The notes: generated from the sequence alone by a model not told the origin. A DNA stretch of 41,486 nt from Lachnospiraceae bacterium (GCA_016291655.1 JAEEYF010000061.1:1-41486), one strand, 5' to 3'. Shown: positions 24,470 to 33,165, numbered from the stretch's first letter. Numbers and translations are program-made.

Positions 24470-24853
24470 TTATTTCCGCCTACCAACCTCGCACATCTGT
24501 CTCGCGCGTTGAGTTGCCACGAGCTGCACGCCCGTACCGGCTATATTTTCGCACACTACGTCCCCAATTTCAATAGGCGCAGTGACGGTTGTTTTGCGGA
24601 TGACATCCATAACATCGAAGATCTTGCCCTTTGGGATGTCCGTTTTTGTCTTGACGGAAATGCGCTTCGTTTCGCTCCCGCTTACAGCTACGGAAGAGGT
24701 CACGATCCTGCGCGGATCCGTCACTTCCTTTCGGGCATAGTCATCGCCGCGCGGGCAGGTGTTGCCCGTAACCGTGATGCTGTCGCCGTCGATCGTAACG
24801 GTGAGCTGGCAGCCCATGGGGCAATTAATGCATGTAAGTTCTCTTTTTTCCAT
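24470..24853 (-). CDS. DUF1667 protein, cysteine-rich partner of the glycerol-3-phosphate oxidoreductases
   Basis: A 127-residue soluble protein with C-I-N-C-P-M-G-C (residues 8-14) and a later Cys (T-C-P-R-G-D-D-Y), a pattern suited to metal or iron-sulfur binding, followed by the conserved [11 protein letters not shown] segment and a C-terminal [12 protein letters not shown] motif. DUF1667 proteins are found beside or fused to FAD oxidoreductases in anaerobes. Here it follows the FAD oxidoreductase gene by 12 bases and precedes glpK by 20. A role in passing electrons from glycerol 3-phosphate is plausible but unproven. Confidence 0.88.
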   Translation of the reverse strand: MEKRELTCINCPMGCQLTVTIDGDSITVTGNTCPRGDDYARKEVTDPRRIVTSSVAVSGSETKRISVKTKTDIPKGKIFDVMDVIRKTTVTAPIEIGDVVCENIAGTGVQLVATQRARQMCEVGRRK

Positions 24854-24865
24854 AATGCCGCCTCC

Positions 24866-26143
24866 TTAATCCACAAATCCTATGGTGATGGTCTCCGCAT
24901 TCGGGAATTTTTCAAATTCCTCCTTGCGGATGCGCAGTTCTTCCATTTCGCCGGGCGCCACGGTCCTCTTCTTCACGCTGCGCAAAAGCTCGCCGTCAAA
25001 GAAGATCCCCAGCTTGACATCCCTGTAAACGTTATCGACTCTGAAACGCACCAGAACGTCCTTCTCCACAGTCTCAGCACAAACCTTGCTCGGAACCGTA
25101 TAGCGCACGCCCTTCCCCGTCTTCACCGCAATGGACCCGCGTTCGGTGCCGCGCGCCGGCTCTTCCCCGTTCTGCACATATTTCGCAGCACTTCTGCCCG
25201 CATTGCCGGCTTCCTCGGAAACGTAGTCCACGAGATCGTGCACGTGAAGAACGTTGCCGCAGGCATATACGCCCGGGATACTTGTTTCCAGTGTGTTATC
25301 CACCACCGCACCGCCTGTTATGGGGCTCATTTCCACACCTGCTCCCATCGAAAGCTCATTCTCCGGAATGAGTCCGCAGGAAAGCAGGAGAGTGTCGCAG
25401 GCATAGAATTCCTCTGTACCCGGAATGGGCTTGTTCTTGGAATCCACCTGTGCGACAGTAACGCCTTCCACTCTTTCCTTGCCTTTTATATCAACAACCG
25501 TATGGCTAAGCTTCAAAGGTATGCCGTAATCGTTCAGGCACTGGACGATGTTACGCTTTAAACCGCCCGAATAAGGCATTAGTTCCGCAACCAGCTTCAC
25601 CTTTGCCCCCTCGAGAGTCATACGTCTCGCCATGATCAGTCCGATATCTCCGGAGCCGAGGATGACAACCTCTCTGCCGGGCATTATGCCTTCGATGTTA
25701 ACAAAACGCTGGGCAGTGCCCGCGGAGAATATGCCTGCGGGACGAAAACCCGGAATCCCGAGCGCACCCCTGGGCCGCTCGCGACAACCCATGGCAAGTA
25801 TGACCGCCTTCGCCTTGATGGTGAACATACCGTCCTCGCGGTTCATCGCTGTGATCACCTTGTCCTTCGAGAGATCGACGACCATGGTGCCAAGCTTGTA
25901 TTCGATGCCCTCGGCAATGACTCTGTCCGCAAAACGCGCGGCATATTCGGGGCCGGTCAGCTCCTCCTTGAAGGTGTGAAGGCCGAAGCCGTTGTGAATG
26001 CACTGGTTCAGAATTCCGCCGAGCTTGAGGTCGCGTTCAAGGATCAGCACATCCTGCACGCCCGCTTCTCTTGCGGCGAGTGCTGCGGCAAGTCCCGCGG
26101 GACCTCCGCCGATTATAGCTATATCAACCGTTCTACAATACAT
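24866..26143 (-). CDS. NAD(P)/FAD-dependent oxidoreductase of the glycerol operon
   Basis: A 425-residue flavoprotein with an N-terminal FAD site (I-G-G-G-P-A-G-L-A-A-A, 9-19), the motif L-G-G-I-L-N-Q-C-I-H-N-G-F-G, a second dinucleotide fold (V-V-I-L-G-S-G-D-I-G-L, near 170) and a C-terminal FAD-contact segment (S-I-P-G-V-Y-A-C-G-N). It belongs to the pyridine nucleotide-disulfide oxidoreductase superfamily but lacks a redox CxxxxC pair at the usual place. It overlaps the end of the GlpA-like gene by 11 bases and precedes the DUF1667 gene. It probably takes electrons from the GlpA-like subunit to NAD(P)H or a further carrier, in the place held by GlpB in E. coli, but the acceptor is inferred. 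Confidence 0.9.
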   Translation of the reverse strand: MYCRTVDIAIIGGGPAGLAAALAAREAGVQDVLILERDLKLGGILNQCIHNGFGLHTFKEELTGPEYAARFADRVIAEGIEYKLGTMVVDLSKDKVITAMNREDGMFTIKAKAVILAMGCRERPRGALGIPGFRPAGIFSAGTAQRFVNIEGIMPGREVVILGSGDIGLIMARRMTLEGAKVKLVAELMPYSGGLKRNIVQCLNDYGIPLKLSHTVVDIKGKERVEGVTVAQVDSKNKPIPGTEEFYACDTLLLSCGLIPENELSMGAGVEMSPITGGAVVDNTLETSIPGVYACGNVLHVHDLVDYVSEEAGNAGRSAAKYVQNGEEPARGTERGSIAVKTGKGVRYTVPSKVCAETVEKDVLVRFRVDNVYRDVKLGIFFDGELLRSVKKRTVAPGEMEELRIRKEEFEKFPNAETITIGFVD

Positions 26144-27548
26144 GTGAATCCCTCCCGCTCTTTAAGATTTCGTCCATGGGAATGCCCAATTCCTTGGAGA
26201 TCAGCTCCATGGTCCTCGGAGTGCAGAAGCCTGCCTGACAGCGTCCCATGCCCGCTCTGGTGCGGCGTTTGATCCCGTCCAGCGTTTTTGCGCCGAGGGG
26301 ACGATGTATCGCGTCAAGGATCTCGCCCTCCGTAACCATCTCGCAACGACATACGATCACTGAGTAAGCGGGATTCTCTTTTATAAGTTTTTCTCTTTCT
26401 TCAACAGGAAGCATATTGATGTGCTTTATACCCTCGCGCTTTGCGACGAACCCCGCCTTCTTCGGAGGGTTCAGCTTCGGAAGTATCAGATCCGCCACAT
26501 ATTCTCCGATAACCGGCGCACAGGAAAGTCCGGGCGACTCGATCCCCGCCACATCTATGAAATTCTCGGCATCCTCCGCCTCTTTGATAATGAAATCATC
26601 ATTGTCCTCATGGGCGCGAAGTCCTGAAAAGCTTGTGATCATCATTCTTCCGGGCGGCATCATTTCAACGCTCTCCGCCGCCTTCATCCGTGCATAGTCC
26701 ATGCCGGCAGCCGTAGTGTTTGTGCCTTCCTTGTCATCAATATCCTCGGCGGTGGGTCCCACCAGAAGGTTTCCGTGCACTGTCGGCGTGAAAAGCACAC
26801 CCTTACCAAGCTTTGACGGCAGCTGGAAGATCGTTCTCTCCACCATCCTGCCCATCTGCTTGTCATAGAGGCAGTACTGCCCGCGTCGAGCGGTTATATG
26901 CATGGCAGTCATGCTCACCATGGAATGGATCCTGTCTGCATATACACCTGCAGCGTTTATCACGATCTTCGCTTCGATCTCGCGTTTCGAAGTGATGACC
27001 TTGTAGCAGCCGTTGCTCCTCTTGACGTCCTTCACCTCGTTGTCGAAGGCAAACTCAACGCCGTTCACGCACGCATTCTCAGCCAGCGCTATCGTGAGCT
27101 CGAAGGGACAGACGATCCCGCCCATGGGCACATCAAGGACCGCGATCACCTTCTTGGAAAGGTTGGGCTCTTTTGCGCGAGCCTCGTCTCCGGAAATGAT
27201 CTTCATGTCCCTCACACCGTTCTTTTTGCCGTTCTCAAGCAGCTTTTCCAGCGTAGGCAATCCGCTTTCATCCTCGCATATTACCATCGAGCCGTTTCTC
27301 TTAAATGAAAAATCCAGCTCTCGGGAAAGCGCTTCCATTCTTTCATTTCCCGCTCTGTTCAGCTGAGCCTTTAAGCTTCCGGGCACAGCATCAAATCCCG
27401 CGTGAACGATACCGCTGTTTGCTTTGGACGTTCCCTCGCAAACATCAACGCAGCGTTCAACCACGATCGTCTTCAGTTCGTATTTGGAAAGTTCCCGAGC
27501 GATGGAGCTTCCCGTAACCCCTGCACCGATTATGCAGACATCATACAT
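26133..27548 (-). CDS. GlpA-like FAD-dependent glycerol-3-phosphate dehydrogenase with BFD [2Fe-2S] domain
   Basis: A 471-residue flavoenzyme of the DAO family. It has an N-terminal FAD site G-A-G-V-T-G-S-S-I-A-R-E-L (8-20), the substrate-domain segment S-K-A-N-S-G-I-V-H-A-G-F-D, and a C-terminal BFD-like [2Fe-2S] domain (about 400-445) with C-R-C and later C-Q-A-G-F-C. It should oxidise sn-glycerol 3-phosphate to dihydroxyacetone phosphate. I start at the ATG of 27546-27548, where AGGAGG is seven bases away; the ATG six bases upstream lies only one or two bases from that site. First gene of the operon, behind a promoter and a structured leader. L-2-hydroxyglutarate oxidase-like enzymes are close relatives, but linkage to glpK favours glycerol 3-phosphate. 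Confidence 0.88.
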   Translation of the reverse strand: MYDVCIIGAGVTGSSIARELSKYELKTIVVERCVDVCEGTSKANSGIVHAGFDAVPGSLKAQLNRAGNERMEALSRELDFSFKRNGSMVICEDESGLPTLEKLLENGKKNGVRDMKIISGDEARAKEPNLSKKVIAVLDVPMGGIVCPFELTIALAENACVNGVEFAFDNEVKDVKRSNGCYKVITSKREIEAKIVINAAGVYADRIHSMVSMTAMHITARRGQYCLYDKQMGRMVERTIFQLPSKLGKGVLFTPTVHGNLLVGPTAEDIDDKEGTNTTAAGMDYARMKAAESVEMMPPGRMMITSFSGLRAHEDNDDFIIKEAEDAENFIDVAGIESPGLSCAPVIGEYVADLILPKLNPPKKAGFVAKREGIKHINMLPVEEREKLIKENPAYSVIVCRCEMVTEGEILDAIHRPLGAKTLDGIKRRTRAGMGRCQAGFCTPRTMELISKELGIPMDEILKSGRDSHVL

Positions 27549-27614
27549 ATGCATTCCTCCTAACTTTTACCGCTTTTCTGCCGTAGCCATCGGGCATATA
27601 CCCCGGCAAACAAA

Positions 27615-27689
27615 TCGGAGCCATACAAAACATTGCGAAGGATCCGGTTGAAGAACCGATAACCTCCGTAATACTTTGCATGACTCCGA
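27615..27689 (-). promoter_or_regulatory. Structured leader of the glycerol operon, possible antitermination target
   Basis: A 15-pair stem (27675-27689 with 27615-27629) contains two G-U pairs that exist only in minus-strand RNA. Inside are a six-pair CGGAGG/CCTTCG helix and a CGGTT-CTTC-AACCG tip. UUUGUUUG follows the base of the stem, so it could act as an intrinsic terminator. GlpP-type antitermination is known for glycerol genes in Firmicutes; whether this is such a site is inferred. Confidence 0.6.
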
Positions 27690-27715
27690 ATCTCTTGCAA
27701 TCAATATCTATGTAA

Positions 27716-27744
27716 TATATACCATTTTTCGCCGAAAAAAGCAA
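27716..27744 (-). promoter_or_regulatory. Promoter of the glycerol operon
   Basis: TTGCTT (27739-27744), 17 bases, TATATA (27716-27721) on the minus strand, just upstream of the structured leader. Confidence 0.6.
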
Positions 27745-27860
27745 TAAAGCAATTATAAAGAGTTGGGGGGAAGCGGATTTTTTGCATAATTGCGAAATTT
27801 TTGACACAAATATCCGATATATATAAGGAAGCATGTAGTTTAGTTTCAAAGGAAAACACT

Positions 27861-28958
27861 ATGGGAAATATGAAAAAAACTCTTATTATTTCAGCCTTGA
27901 TCCTTTTTGTGATCAATGCCGTCGGATGCGCGAGCATTAAGGACATCTTCAGTAAGCCTGAACCTACAAATGCGCCGACTCCGACTCCGACCAAGTCACT
28001 GGATTTTTATGCTACGGCAACTCCTTCGCCGAAGGCGACCGCCACACCAACGTTGGCTCCGCCTACACCTACGGAGGCAACAAAGCCTACACCCACGAAA
28101 AAACCTACACCGCCGGCTTATATCACCAACACGCCGACGCCCAATATAGCATATCCAACAAATACACCCACTTCGGCTCCGATGCCTACGAATATGCCTA
28201 CCCTGTCGCCTACTTCTAAGCCGACCACGGTTCCGACAAAGGCACCGACCGCGACTCCGACTCCCATCCCCGGAAAGATCACGGCAAATGTGCTGATGAA
28301 CAAGCTCTATGAGAGCTATCCGGAACTGATGTCCACGACCTGCATAATGGCGGATGTCATCGAGACCTCCGGAGATGACGTTATCAATATGAGCTACACC
28401 AAATACACAAATCAGGAGAGTTTCGAGAATGTAACCCACGAGTCGAACGATGTGTGGATCACGTCGCCCACGGCGAATACCTTCAAAACCGATTCGATCT
28501 ATACCGAGATAAATTCTTCGGACGTAATGACCTACACGAATTATCCCGAAGTCAACGCGAAGAAGTGGACCAAGAAGAAGCTTCCCAAGGATTCCGTTCA
28601 GCCGGGTGTTGACGTTATCCCGAGAGCTGGCATAGTTTCCCTCATCAATCCCAGGATCGTTTCCTCCGATCCGTCGGAGGGCTATAAGATCGAGATGGAT
28701 TGTGCGGTCGATCTGTCAGAGATCCTCTCTTTGATAACCGACGGAGTATATTCCAGAACCTTCAACAAGACCTTTAAGGGTACCGCAATTCTTGATTACG
28801 AAACCTTGCAGCCTGTATCCTTCGAGACAGAAGCAAGTGAAGTGAACATTGCAACAAACTACGTACTTCAGTTCTTCAGATACAGCGTAGACAATATCAT
28901 CGATAACATTTCCGACTTCCCCGAACTCGGGGATATAAAGAAAACAGCGGTAAACTGA
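27861..28958 (+). CDS. Lipoprotein with long Pro/Thr-rich linker
   Basis: A 365-residue surface lipoprotein. A signal sequence ends in A-V-G-C, with the lipidated Cys at residue 23. Residues 35-137 are a low-complexity linker of PT, TPT and TPTP repeats, the sort that lifts a domain through the wall and may carry O-glycans. Residues 138-365 form a folded domain rich in beta strands, beginning with K-I-T-A-N-V-L-M-N-K-L-Y, that resembles LolA-like or DUF6612-style lipoprotein domains. Function unknown. I start at the ATG of 27861 with AAAGGAAA upstream; a second Met three codons later is possible. The gene faces the EAL gene, with a two-way terminator between them. Confidence 0.85.
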   Translation: MGNMKKTLIISALILFVINAVGCASIKDIFSKPEPTNAPTPTPTKSLDFYATATPSPKATATPTLAPPTPTEATKPTPTKKPTPPAYITNTPTPNIAYPTNTPTSAPMPTNMPTLSPTSKPTTVPTKAPTATPTPIPGKITANVLMNKLYESYPELMSTTCIMADVIETSGDDVINMSYTKYTNQESFENVTHESNDVWITSPTANTFKTDSIYTEINSSDVMTYTNYPEVNAKKWTKKKLPKDSVQPGVDVIPRAGIVSLINPRIVSSDPSEGYKIEMDCAVDLSEILSLITDGVYSRTFNKTFKGTAILDYETLQPVSFETEASEVNIATNYVLQFFRYSVDNIIDNISDFPELGDIKKTAVN

Positions 28959-28968
28959 TCTGATACAC

Positions 28969-29001
28969 AAAATAATTGCTGCCTCCGGCAGCAATTATTT
29001 T
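28969..29001. terminator. Two-way terminator between the lipoprotein and EAL genes
   Basis: A perfect 15-base stem (28969-28983 with 28987-29001) around a three-base loop has A residues on its left and T residues on its right, so it can end transcription from both converging genes. Confidence 0.88.
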
Positions 29002-29064
29002 ATTTGTTCTCTGTTTGTGGTGGAGACCGCTATTACGCCGGCCTCCGGGGAAAGGACATCGCCG

Positions 29065-31530
29065 TCATTCCTTGGGTGTTTCCTCCGCACCTTCAGCACC
29101 TTCGACTCCTGCGTCATCAGCTTCGGCTGCTTCTTCAGGCGCTCCCTCCTCGGCTGTAACCTCTTCTGCGATACGTTTTGCCTCCTCCTCCAAAGCCGCG
29201 GTCGCATTATTTATCAGTTCATTGAATTCCGAGCCGTCCTCCGCACTCATGCCCATGTACTCCTGTTCAAAGTCTTCAACCGACATGGGTTTTGCAAAAT
29301 AATAACCCTGATAAAGGTCCGTTCCCATTTCCGTAAGGGAATTCAGTTGTTCTTCCGTTTCAACACCCATGGTAATGGTCTTGAAATCCAGCTGCTTGGC
29401 GAGATCGAGAACAGATTTAAGTATCTCCCTGCTCTTACTGTCTTTTTCGGATTCCTTAAGACACTTCATATCTATCTTTACGGCATCCAACGGAATGTCC
29501 TTCAGGGAGCTCAAAGAATAGTGCTCCTTACCGTAATCATCCATGGCAACCGAAAAACCGAATTCACGGAGTTTCTTGATGAGAGTTACGCGATTTTCCA
29601 CATCGGACATGATCGCGCTTTCCGTGATCTCCAGTTTCAGGTTCGCGGGTTCTATGCCATACTTTTGAACGAGAAGTGTCAAAGTGTTATATACATCAAC
29701 ATAGAAAAAGTCTCTGGGCGAAATGTTCACCGACAGGTATTTATCGGTAATGCCGATATTCTGCCACTGTCTCAGAACCTCGCAGGCCTTTTCCCAAATG
29801 TACTTATCAAGAACGGTGATGAAACCGGTACGTTCAAATACGGGAATGAATGAAGCCGGCGGAACCACACCCTTTTTCGGGCGTACCCATCTTGCAAGCG
29901 CTTCGCCGCCTTTGCTGTTTCCGTCCGCATCGACTATGGGCTGTATATAGAAAGTGAATTCCTTATTATTGATCGCACTTTTCAGCTCGTTGACGATCTC
30001 CTGTTCCTTCTTCAGCTTGTCGCTGATCTCGGCGTTGTAATGAGCCACACGGTTCTTTACACTGCCCTTGATCTGCTCCATAGCAAGGATCGCCTTATCG
30101 CACATTTCGGATACGGGCAGGGTGGGATCGGTGATGTTGTATACGCCTATGTGGCAGAACACCTTGTAGTATTCGTTGCCCGGAACGCGCACCGCTCTCT
30201 GTGCCACATCGTTAAAGAGTTCGTCCGAGTAACGCTCTTTCCTCATGCAAAGTGCAAAACGATCGTTTTCAAGTCTTGCCGGAACGCTGTCTGTTCCGCT
30301 GCAGTTCTTGATCAGCTGCCGCGCGATATTGACCAGAACACCGTCGGCTACTTTGCTGCCGAAAAGCTCGTTGATCATCTTAAAGTCTTTGATATTGCTG
30401 CATACAATGACTCTCGGAACATTGGGCTCCTCTTCCAGCAGCTGTTTAACCTTAGCTTCGAAGCCCTCCGCATTGTATATGGCCGTCAGATTATCGTGAC
30501 TCGCCTTGTACTGCTCGGTCTTCAGGTCCGTGATGTTCTTGGTCCTGTCGCTCAGATGCAGGTAGAAGCCAATGAAATTCCCTCGCTTATCCGTCAATTT
30601 CTTGTATTCCGATTCAAAGTAGTGATTCTCTCCGTCTATCTCGAAGGTGTCCGTTTTGCTGTTGTTCGGGGTATGCTCGTAGTCCAGATTCGGGAAACGG
30701 GCGGAAAGATACTCCATGAGCTCGTAGGGATTGTCATTTCCGAGGTGGAATATCCCGGTTGCTACGCGGTTACTGTATATGCAGTTTCCGTCATTGTCGA
30801 AGCACAATATCGCGGAAGGCATATCATCCACGGTCGCGGAAAGCATATCTCCCACGGCCCTCATTTTCTCATAGACAAGCATATAATTCGAAATGAACAA
30901 CGCAGCCAGCGCATAGATCAGGCCATTGAACCCGGCGAGAGCCCTGCTGAATATGATCACGTTGTCCAATGCGACAAGTGCAACGATTATCACACTTACA
31001 CAAATGTATTTTTTCTTATAGAATATGGGGCTTTCAAGCGCTTTCTTCACAAGCATGGCAACGCTTCCCAGAGTATACAGGCCGCATATGGCGATATGCA
31101 GATAAATGCCTGCTCCGAGGTGGGAGAAGATCAGGAAATCATCGGAATATCTCGAAATAGGCACCATTTCAAACATATTTCCGTTCATAAGGTTGGCCAG
31201 GAAAACAAAAATGCTCACAACGTTAATGCCTATCATGCCCATGAACGCAGGGAACGGAATGCGCAGAATGCGCGTGAAACCGCTCACAAAAAGGAGCATA
31301 TAAAGCAGTTCCCATTCCACAAAGGAAAGAAAAATCGAATATGCCGTAACAGAAGTTATCTCGTTATGTACGCAGAAGCTGATACAGAAGGAAACAGCCG
31401 CAAACCCGCCGAATATAAGAAGTCCTTTGATCTTTCTTCCCAGTTCTCTTTCGCGTGGCTTGATCATAACAGCAGAAATAGTCGAAACAAGAAATACCAA
31501 TGTATAGATGATGTAAAAGACTATGCGCAT
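29065..31530 (-). CDS. Membrane c-di-GMP phosphodiesterase: 7TM, PAS, degenerate GGDEF, EAL
   Basis: An 821-residue signalling protein. Residues 1-220 have about seven membrane segments like the 7TM sensor of some histidine kinases. A PAS-like domain follows (225-330), then a GGDEF-like domain (340-500) whose signature reads E-N-D-R-F (421-425), with key Gly and Glu residues lost, so no diguanylate cyclase activity is expected. The EAL domain (510-755) appears active: Glu543 in EALARW, Asn602, Glu634, Asp664-Asp665, Lys685, Glu724 and Gln741 are present. It should hydrolyse cyclic di-GMP in response to a membrane signal, with the GGDEF part perhaps binding GTP as a regulator. The last 45 residues are Glu/Ala-rich and probably disordered. 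AAGGAG precedes the ATG; the gene stands alone between its promoter and terminator. Confidence 0.93.
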   Translation of the reverse strand: MRIVFYIIYTLVFLVSTISAVMIKPRERELGRKIKGLLIFGGFAAVSFCISFCVHNEITSVTAYSIFLSFVEWELLYMLLFVSGFTRILRIPFPAFMGMIGINVVSIFVFLANLMNGNMFEMVPISRYSDDFLIFSHLGAGIYLHIAICGLYTLGSVAMLVKKALESPIFYKKKYICVSVIIVALVALDNVIIFSRALAGFNGLIYALAALFISNYMLVYEKMRAVGDMLSATVDDMPSAILCFDNDGNCIYSNRVATGIFHLGNDNPYELMEYLSARFPNLDYEHTPNNSKTDTFEIDGENHYFESEYKKLTDKRGNFIGFYLHLSDRTKNITDLKTEQYKASHDNLTAIYNAEGFEAKVKQLLEEEPNVPRVIVCSNIKDFKMINELFGSKVADGVLVNIARQLIKNCSGTDSVPARLENDRFALCMRKERYSDELFNDVAQRAVRVPGNEYYKVFCHIGVYNITDPTLPVSEMCDKAILAMEQIKGSVKNRVAHYNAEISDKLKKEQEIVNELKSAINNKEFTFYIQPIVDADGNSKGGEALARWVRPKKGVVPPASFIPVFERTGFITVLDKYIWEKACEVLRQWQNIGITDKYLSVNISPRDFFYVDVYNTLTLLVQKYGIEPANLKLEITESAIMSDVENRVTLIKKLREFGFSVAMDDYGKEHYSLSSLKDIPLDAVKIDMKCLKESEKDSKSREILKSVLDLAKQLDFKTITMGVETEEQLNSLTEMGTDLYQGYYFAKPMSVEDFEQEYMGMSAEDGSEFNELINNATAALEEEAKRIAEEVTAEEGAPEEAAEADDAGVEGAEGAEETPKE

Positions 31531-31572
31531 ATAGAGACTCCTTTTGCAAAATTCTTATGTGCTTTACCCTTT

Positions 31573-31602
31573 ATTATAACACATTTTTCAAAAATATGGC
31601 AA
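31573..31602 (-). promoter_or_regulatory. Promoter of the EAL gene
   Basis: TTGCCA (31597-31602), 18 bases and a perfect TATAAT (31573-31578) on the minus strand, directly after the HIT gene terminator. Confidence 0.7.
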
Positions 31603-31641
31603 AACGGGCAAATCTTTCTAAATATTTAAGATTTGCCCGTT
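31603..31641 (-). terminator. Terminator after the HIT gene (end of the SAH operon)
   Basis: A perfect 14-base stem (AACGGGCAAATCTT, 31603-31616, with 31628-31641) is followed on the minus strand by TTTGCCATATTTTT. It starts 12 bases after the HIT stop codon. Confidence 0.85.
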
Positions 31642-31653
31642 GAGATTTATTTC

Positions 31654-32067
31654 TTATTTGATCTTTTCTGCAATTTTCTTGGCAAGTTCGCCCGCTTCAC
31701 CGTCGGAATAGCTTCCCGTAACCCACTTTACATCGACCGTATCGTTGTCGTACCTGGGAATAAAGTGAATGTGCAGGTGGAAGACCGTCTGTCCCGCCGC
31801 AGGACCGTTGTTCTGCAGGATATTCATGCCGTCGCAGCCCGTAACTTCTTTGATGGCCGCAGCGATCTTCGGGACAACCGTGAAGATCCTTCCCGCCGTC
31901 TCCGCATCCAGTTCGAATATGTTTGCAGCATGCTTCTTTAAAAGCATAATGGCATGTCCCTTTGCTGCGGGTGCAATGTCAAGGATCACCCTGACATCAT
32001 CGTTTTCAAAGATCGTTGCGGAAGGGATCTCCCCGTTCGCAATCTTACAAAAAATGCAATCGCCCAT
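31654..32067 (-). CDS. HIT-family (Hint-like) nucleotide hydrolase
   Basis: A 137-residue protein with the histidine triad HLHIHF near residue 96-101 and the N-terminal C-I-F-C-K-I-A-N-G-E-I-P motif, two Cys that with His residues can bind zinc. Hint proteins cleave nucleoside phosphoramidates such as AMP-amino acid adducts. AAGGAG precedes the ATG. It follows the PTS IIC-like permease by 33 bases and is the last gene before the terminator. Placement behind SAH and MTA genes fits an adenosine-nucleotide theme, but HIT genes occur in many settings. Confidence 0.93.
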   Translation of the reverse strand: MGDCIFCKIANGEIPSATIFENDDVRVILDIAPAAKGHAIMLLKKHAANIFELDAETAGRIFTVVPKIAAAIKEVTGCDGMNILQNNGPAAGQTVFHLHIHFIPRYDNDTVDVKWVTGSYSDGEAGELAKKIAEKIK

Positions 32068-32100
32068 AGTTTTTCTCCTTATATATATATTTCCGGCGCA

Positions 32101-33162
32101 TCAAACCTCAAGCTTCTGATCGCCGAACTTTATGATCTCCTTTTTACGCATAAACTCGGAAAAAATGAAGGCAAGCGCTCCGGGCAGCAGGAAGTGGAAA
32201 ACGAGTATCTTGATAAGAACAATGATCCCGCTTTCGTTTGCAGTCATAACCTGCCAGGTCATCAATTGTCCCACCAGACCGCTGGTACCCATGCCCGAGC
32301 CCGTTGCATTGTTGGTCATTCCGAAAAGAGTGATGGCAATGGGACCGAGGATGGCCGAGGATATGATCGAGGGCAGCCAGATAACCGGCTTTTTCATAAT
32401 GTTGGGCACTTGAAGCATACTTGTGCCAAGGCCCTGTGCAAAGAAGCCTCCGATGCCGTTTTCACGATAGCTCGCAACAGCAAAGCCGATCATATTGCAG
32501 CAGCAGCCTATGGTAGCCGCACCCGCTGCCGGTCCCGAAAGTCCGAGGATCAGGCCGAGAGCCGCAGAAGAAATCGGCAATGTGAGGATCATACCCATGA
32601 TGACCGAAACCAGGATACCCATGACAATGGGCTGTTGTTCCGTTGACCAGTTGACTATCGCACCCAGCCAGGTCATGAACGCCGAGATCGGAGGTCCCAG
32701 AATGAGTCCCGCCACAGCACCGCTCATGATGGTGACCGAAGGTGTTACAAGAATGTCAAGTTTTGTCTTGCCTGCCACAAGACGTCCCACGGTAATCCCG
32801 GTAAGTGCCGCTATGTATGCGCCGAGAGGCTCTCCCGGACCCGCAAGCGTCGTAACGGTGGTAAACACGGTTCCCGCAATGATCTTCGAGGCATATGCAC
32901 CGATCATACCGCAGGAAGCTGCGGAGAAGATGACCAGCGGCTTTTCCTTAAACTTCACCGCGACGCCGCAGCCTATGCCCGCGCCCGTCAGAGAGCAGGC
33001 CATAGAACCGATGTAAACGATGTAAGTTCCGATCATTCCCGGAATATAGGAACCGATCTGCTTGATGATCGTTCCGATTATCAAAGTTGCAAAAAGTCCG
33101 AGGGCCATACCGCCCAGACCGTCAATAAAGATGTAATTAAGAACTTTTTTTACTGTTTTCAT
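32101..33162 (-). CDS. PTS_EIIC_2-type membrane permease without other PTS domains
   Basis: A 353-residue membrane protein with about nine to ten glycine-rich hydrophobic segments, matching from memory the PTS_EIIC_2 family (PF13303). Characteristic pieces are I-D-G-L-G-G-M-A-L-G-L-F-A-T near the start and G-M-T-N-N-A-T-G-S-G-M-G-T-S-G near the end. It has no IIA or IIB domain and none is encoded nearby, so whether it is a phosphotransferase transporter or uses another mechanism is open. Its ATG is three bases after the mtnN stop with only a weak ribosome binding site, indicating coupled translation. Substrate unknown; context points to a product of SAH or MTA breakdown. Confidence 0.85.
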   Translation of the reverse strand: MKTVKKVLNYIFIDGLGGMALGLFATLIIGTIIKQIGSYIPGMIGTYIVYIGSMACSLTGAGIGCGVAVKFKEKPLVIFSAASCGMIGAYASKIIAGTVFTTVTTLAGPGEPLGAYIAALTGITVGRLVAGKTKLDILVTPSVTIMSGAVAGLILGPPISAFMTWLGAIVNWSTEQQPIVMGILVSVIMGMILTLPISSAALGLILGLSGPAAGAATIGCCCNMIGFAVASYRENGIGGFFAQGLGTSMLQVPNIMKKPVIWLPSIISSAILGPIAITLFGMTNNATGSGMGTSGLVGQLMTWQVMTANESGIIVLIKILVFHFLLPGALAFIFSEFMRKKEIIKFGDQKLEV

Positions 33163-33165
33163 TTT

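Noticed and set aside
30040..31629. Plus-strand open frame of 529 codons
   Set aside because: It lies opposite the EAL/PAS/7TM gene, whose motifs are unmistakable, and extends through that gene's promoter and the HIT terminator; its translation has no recognisable domain.
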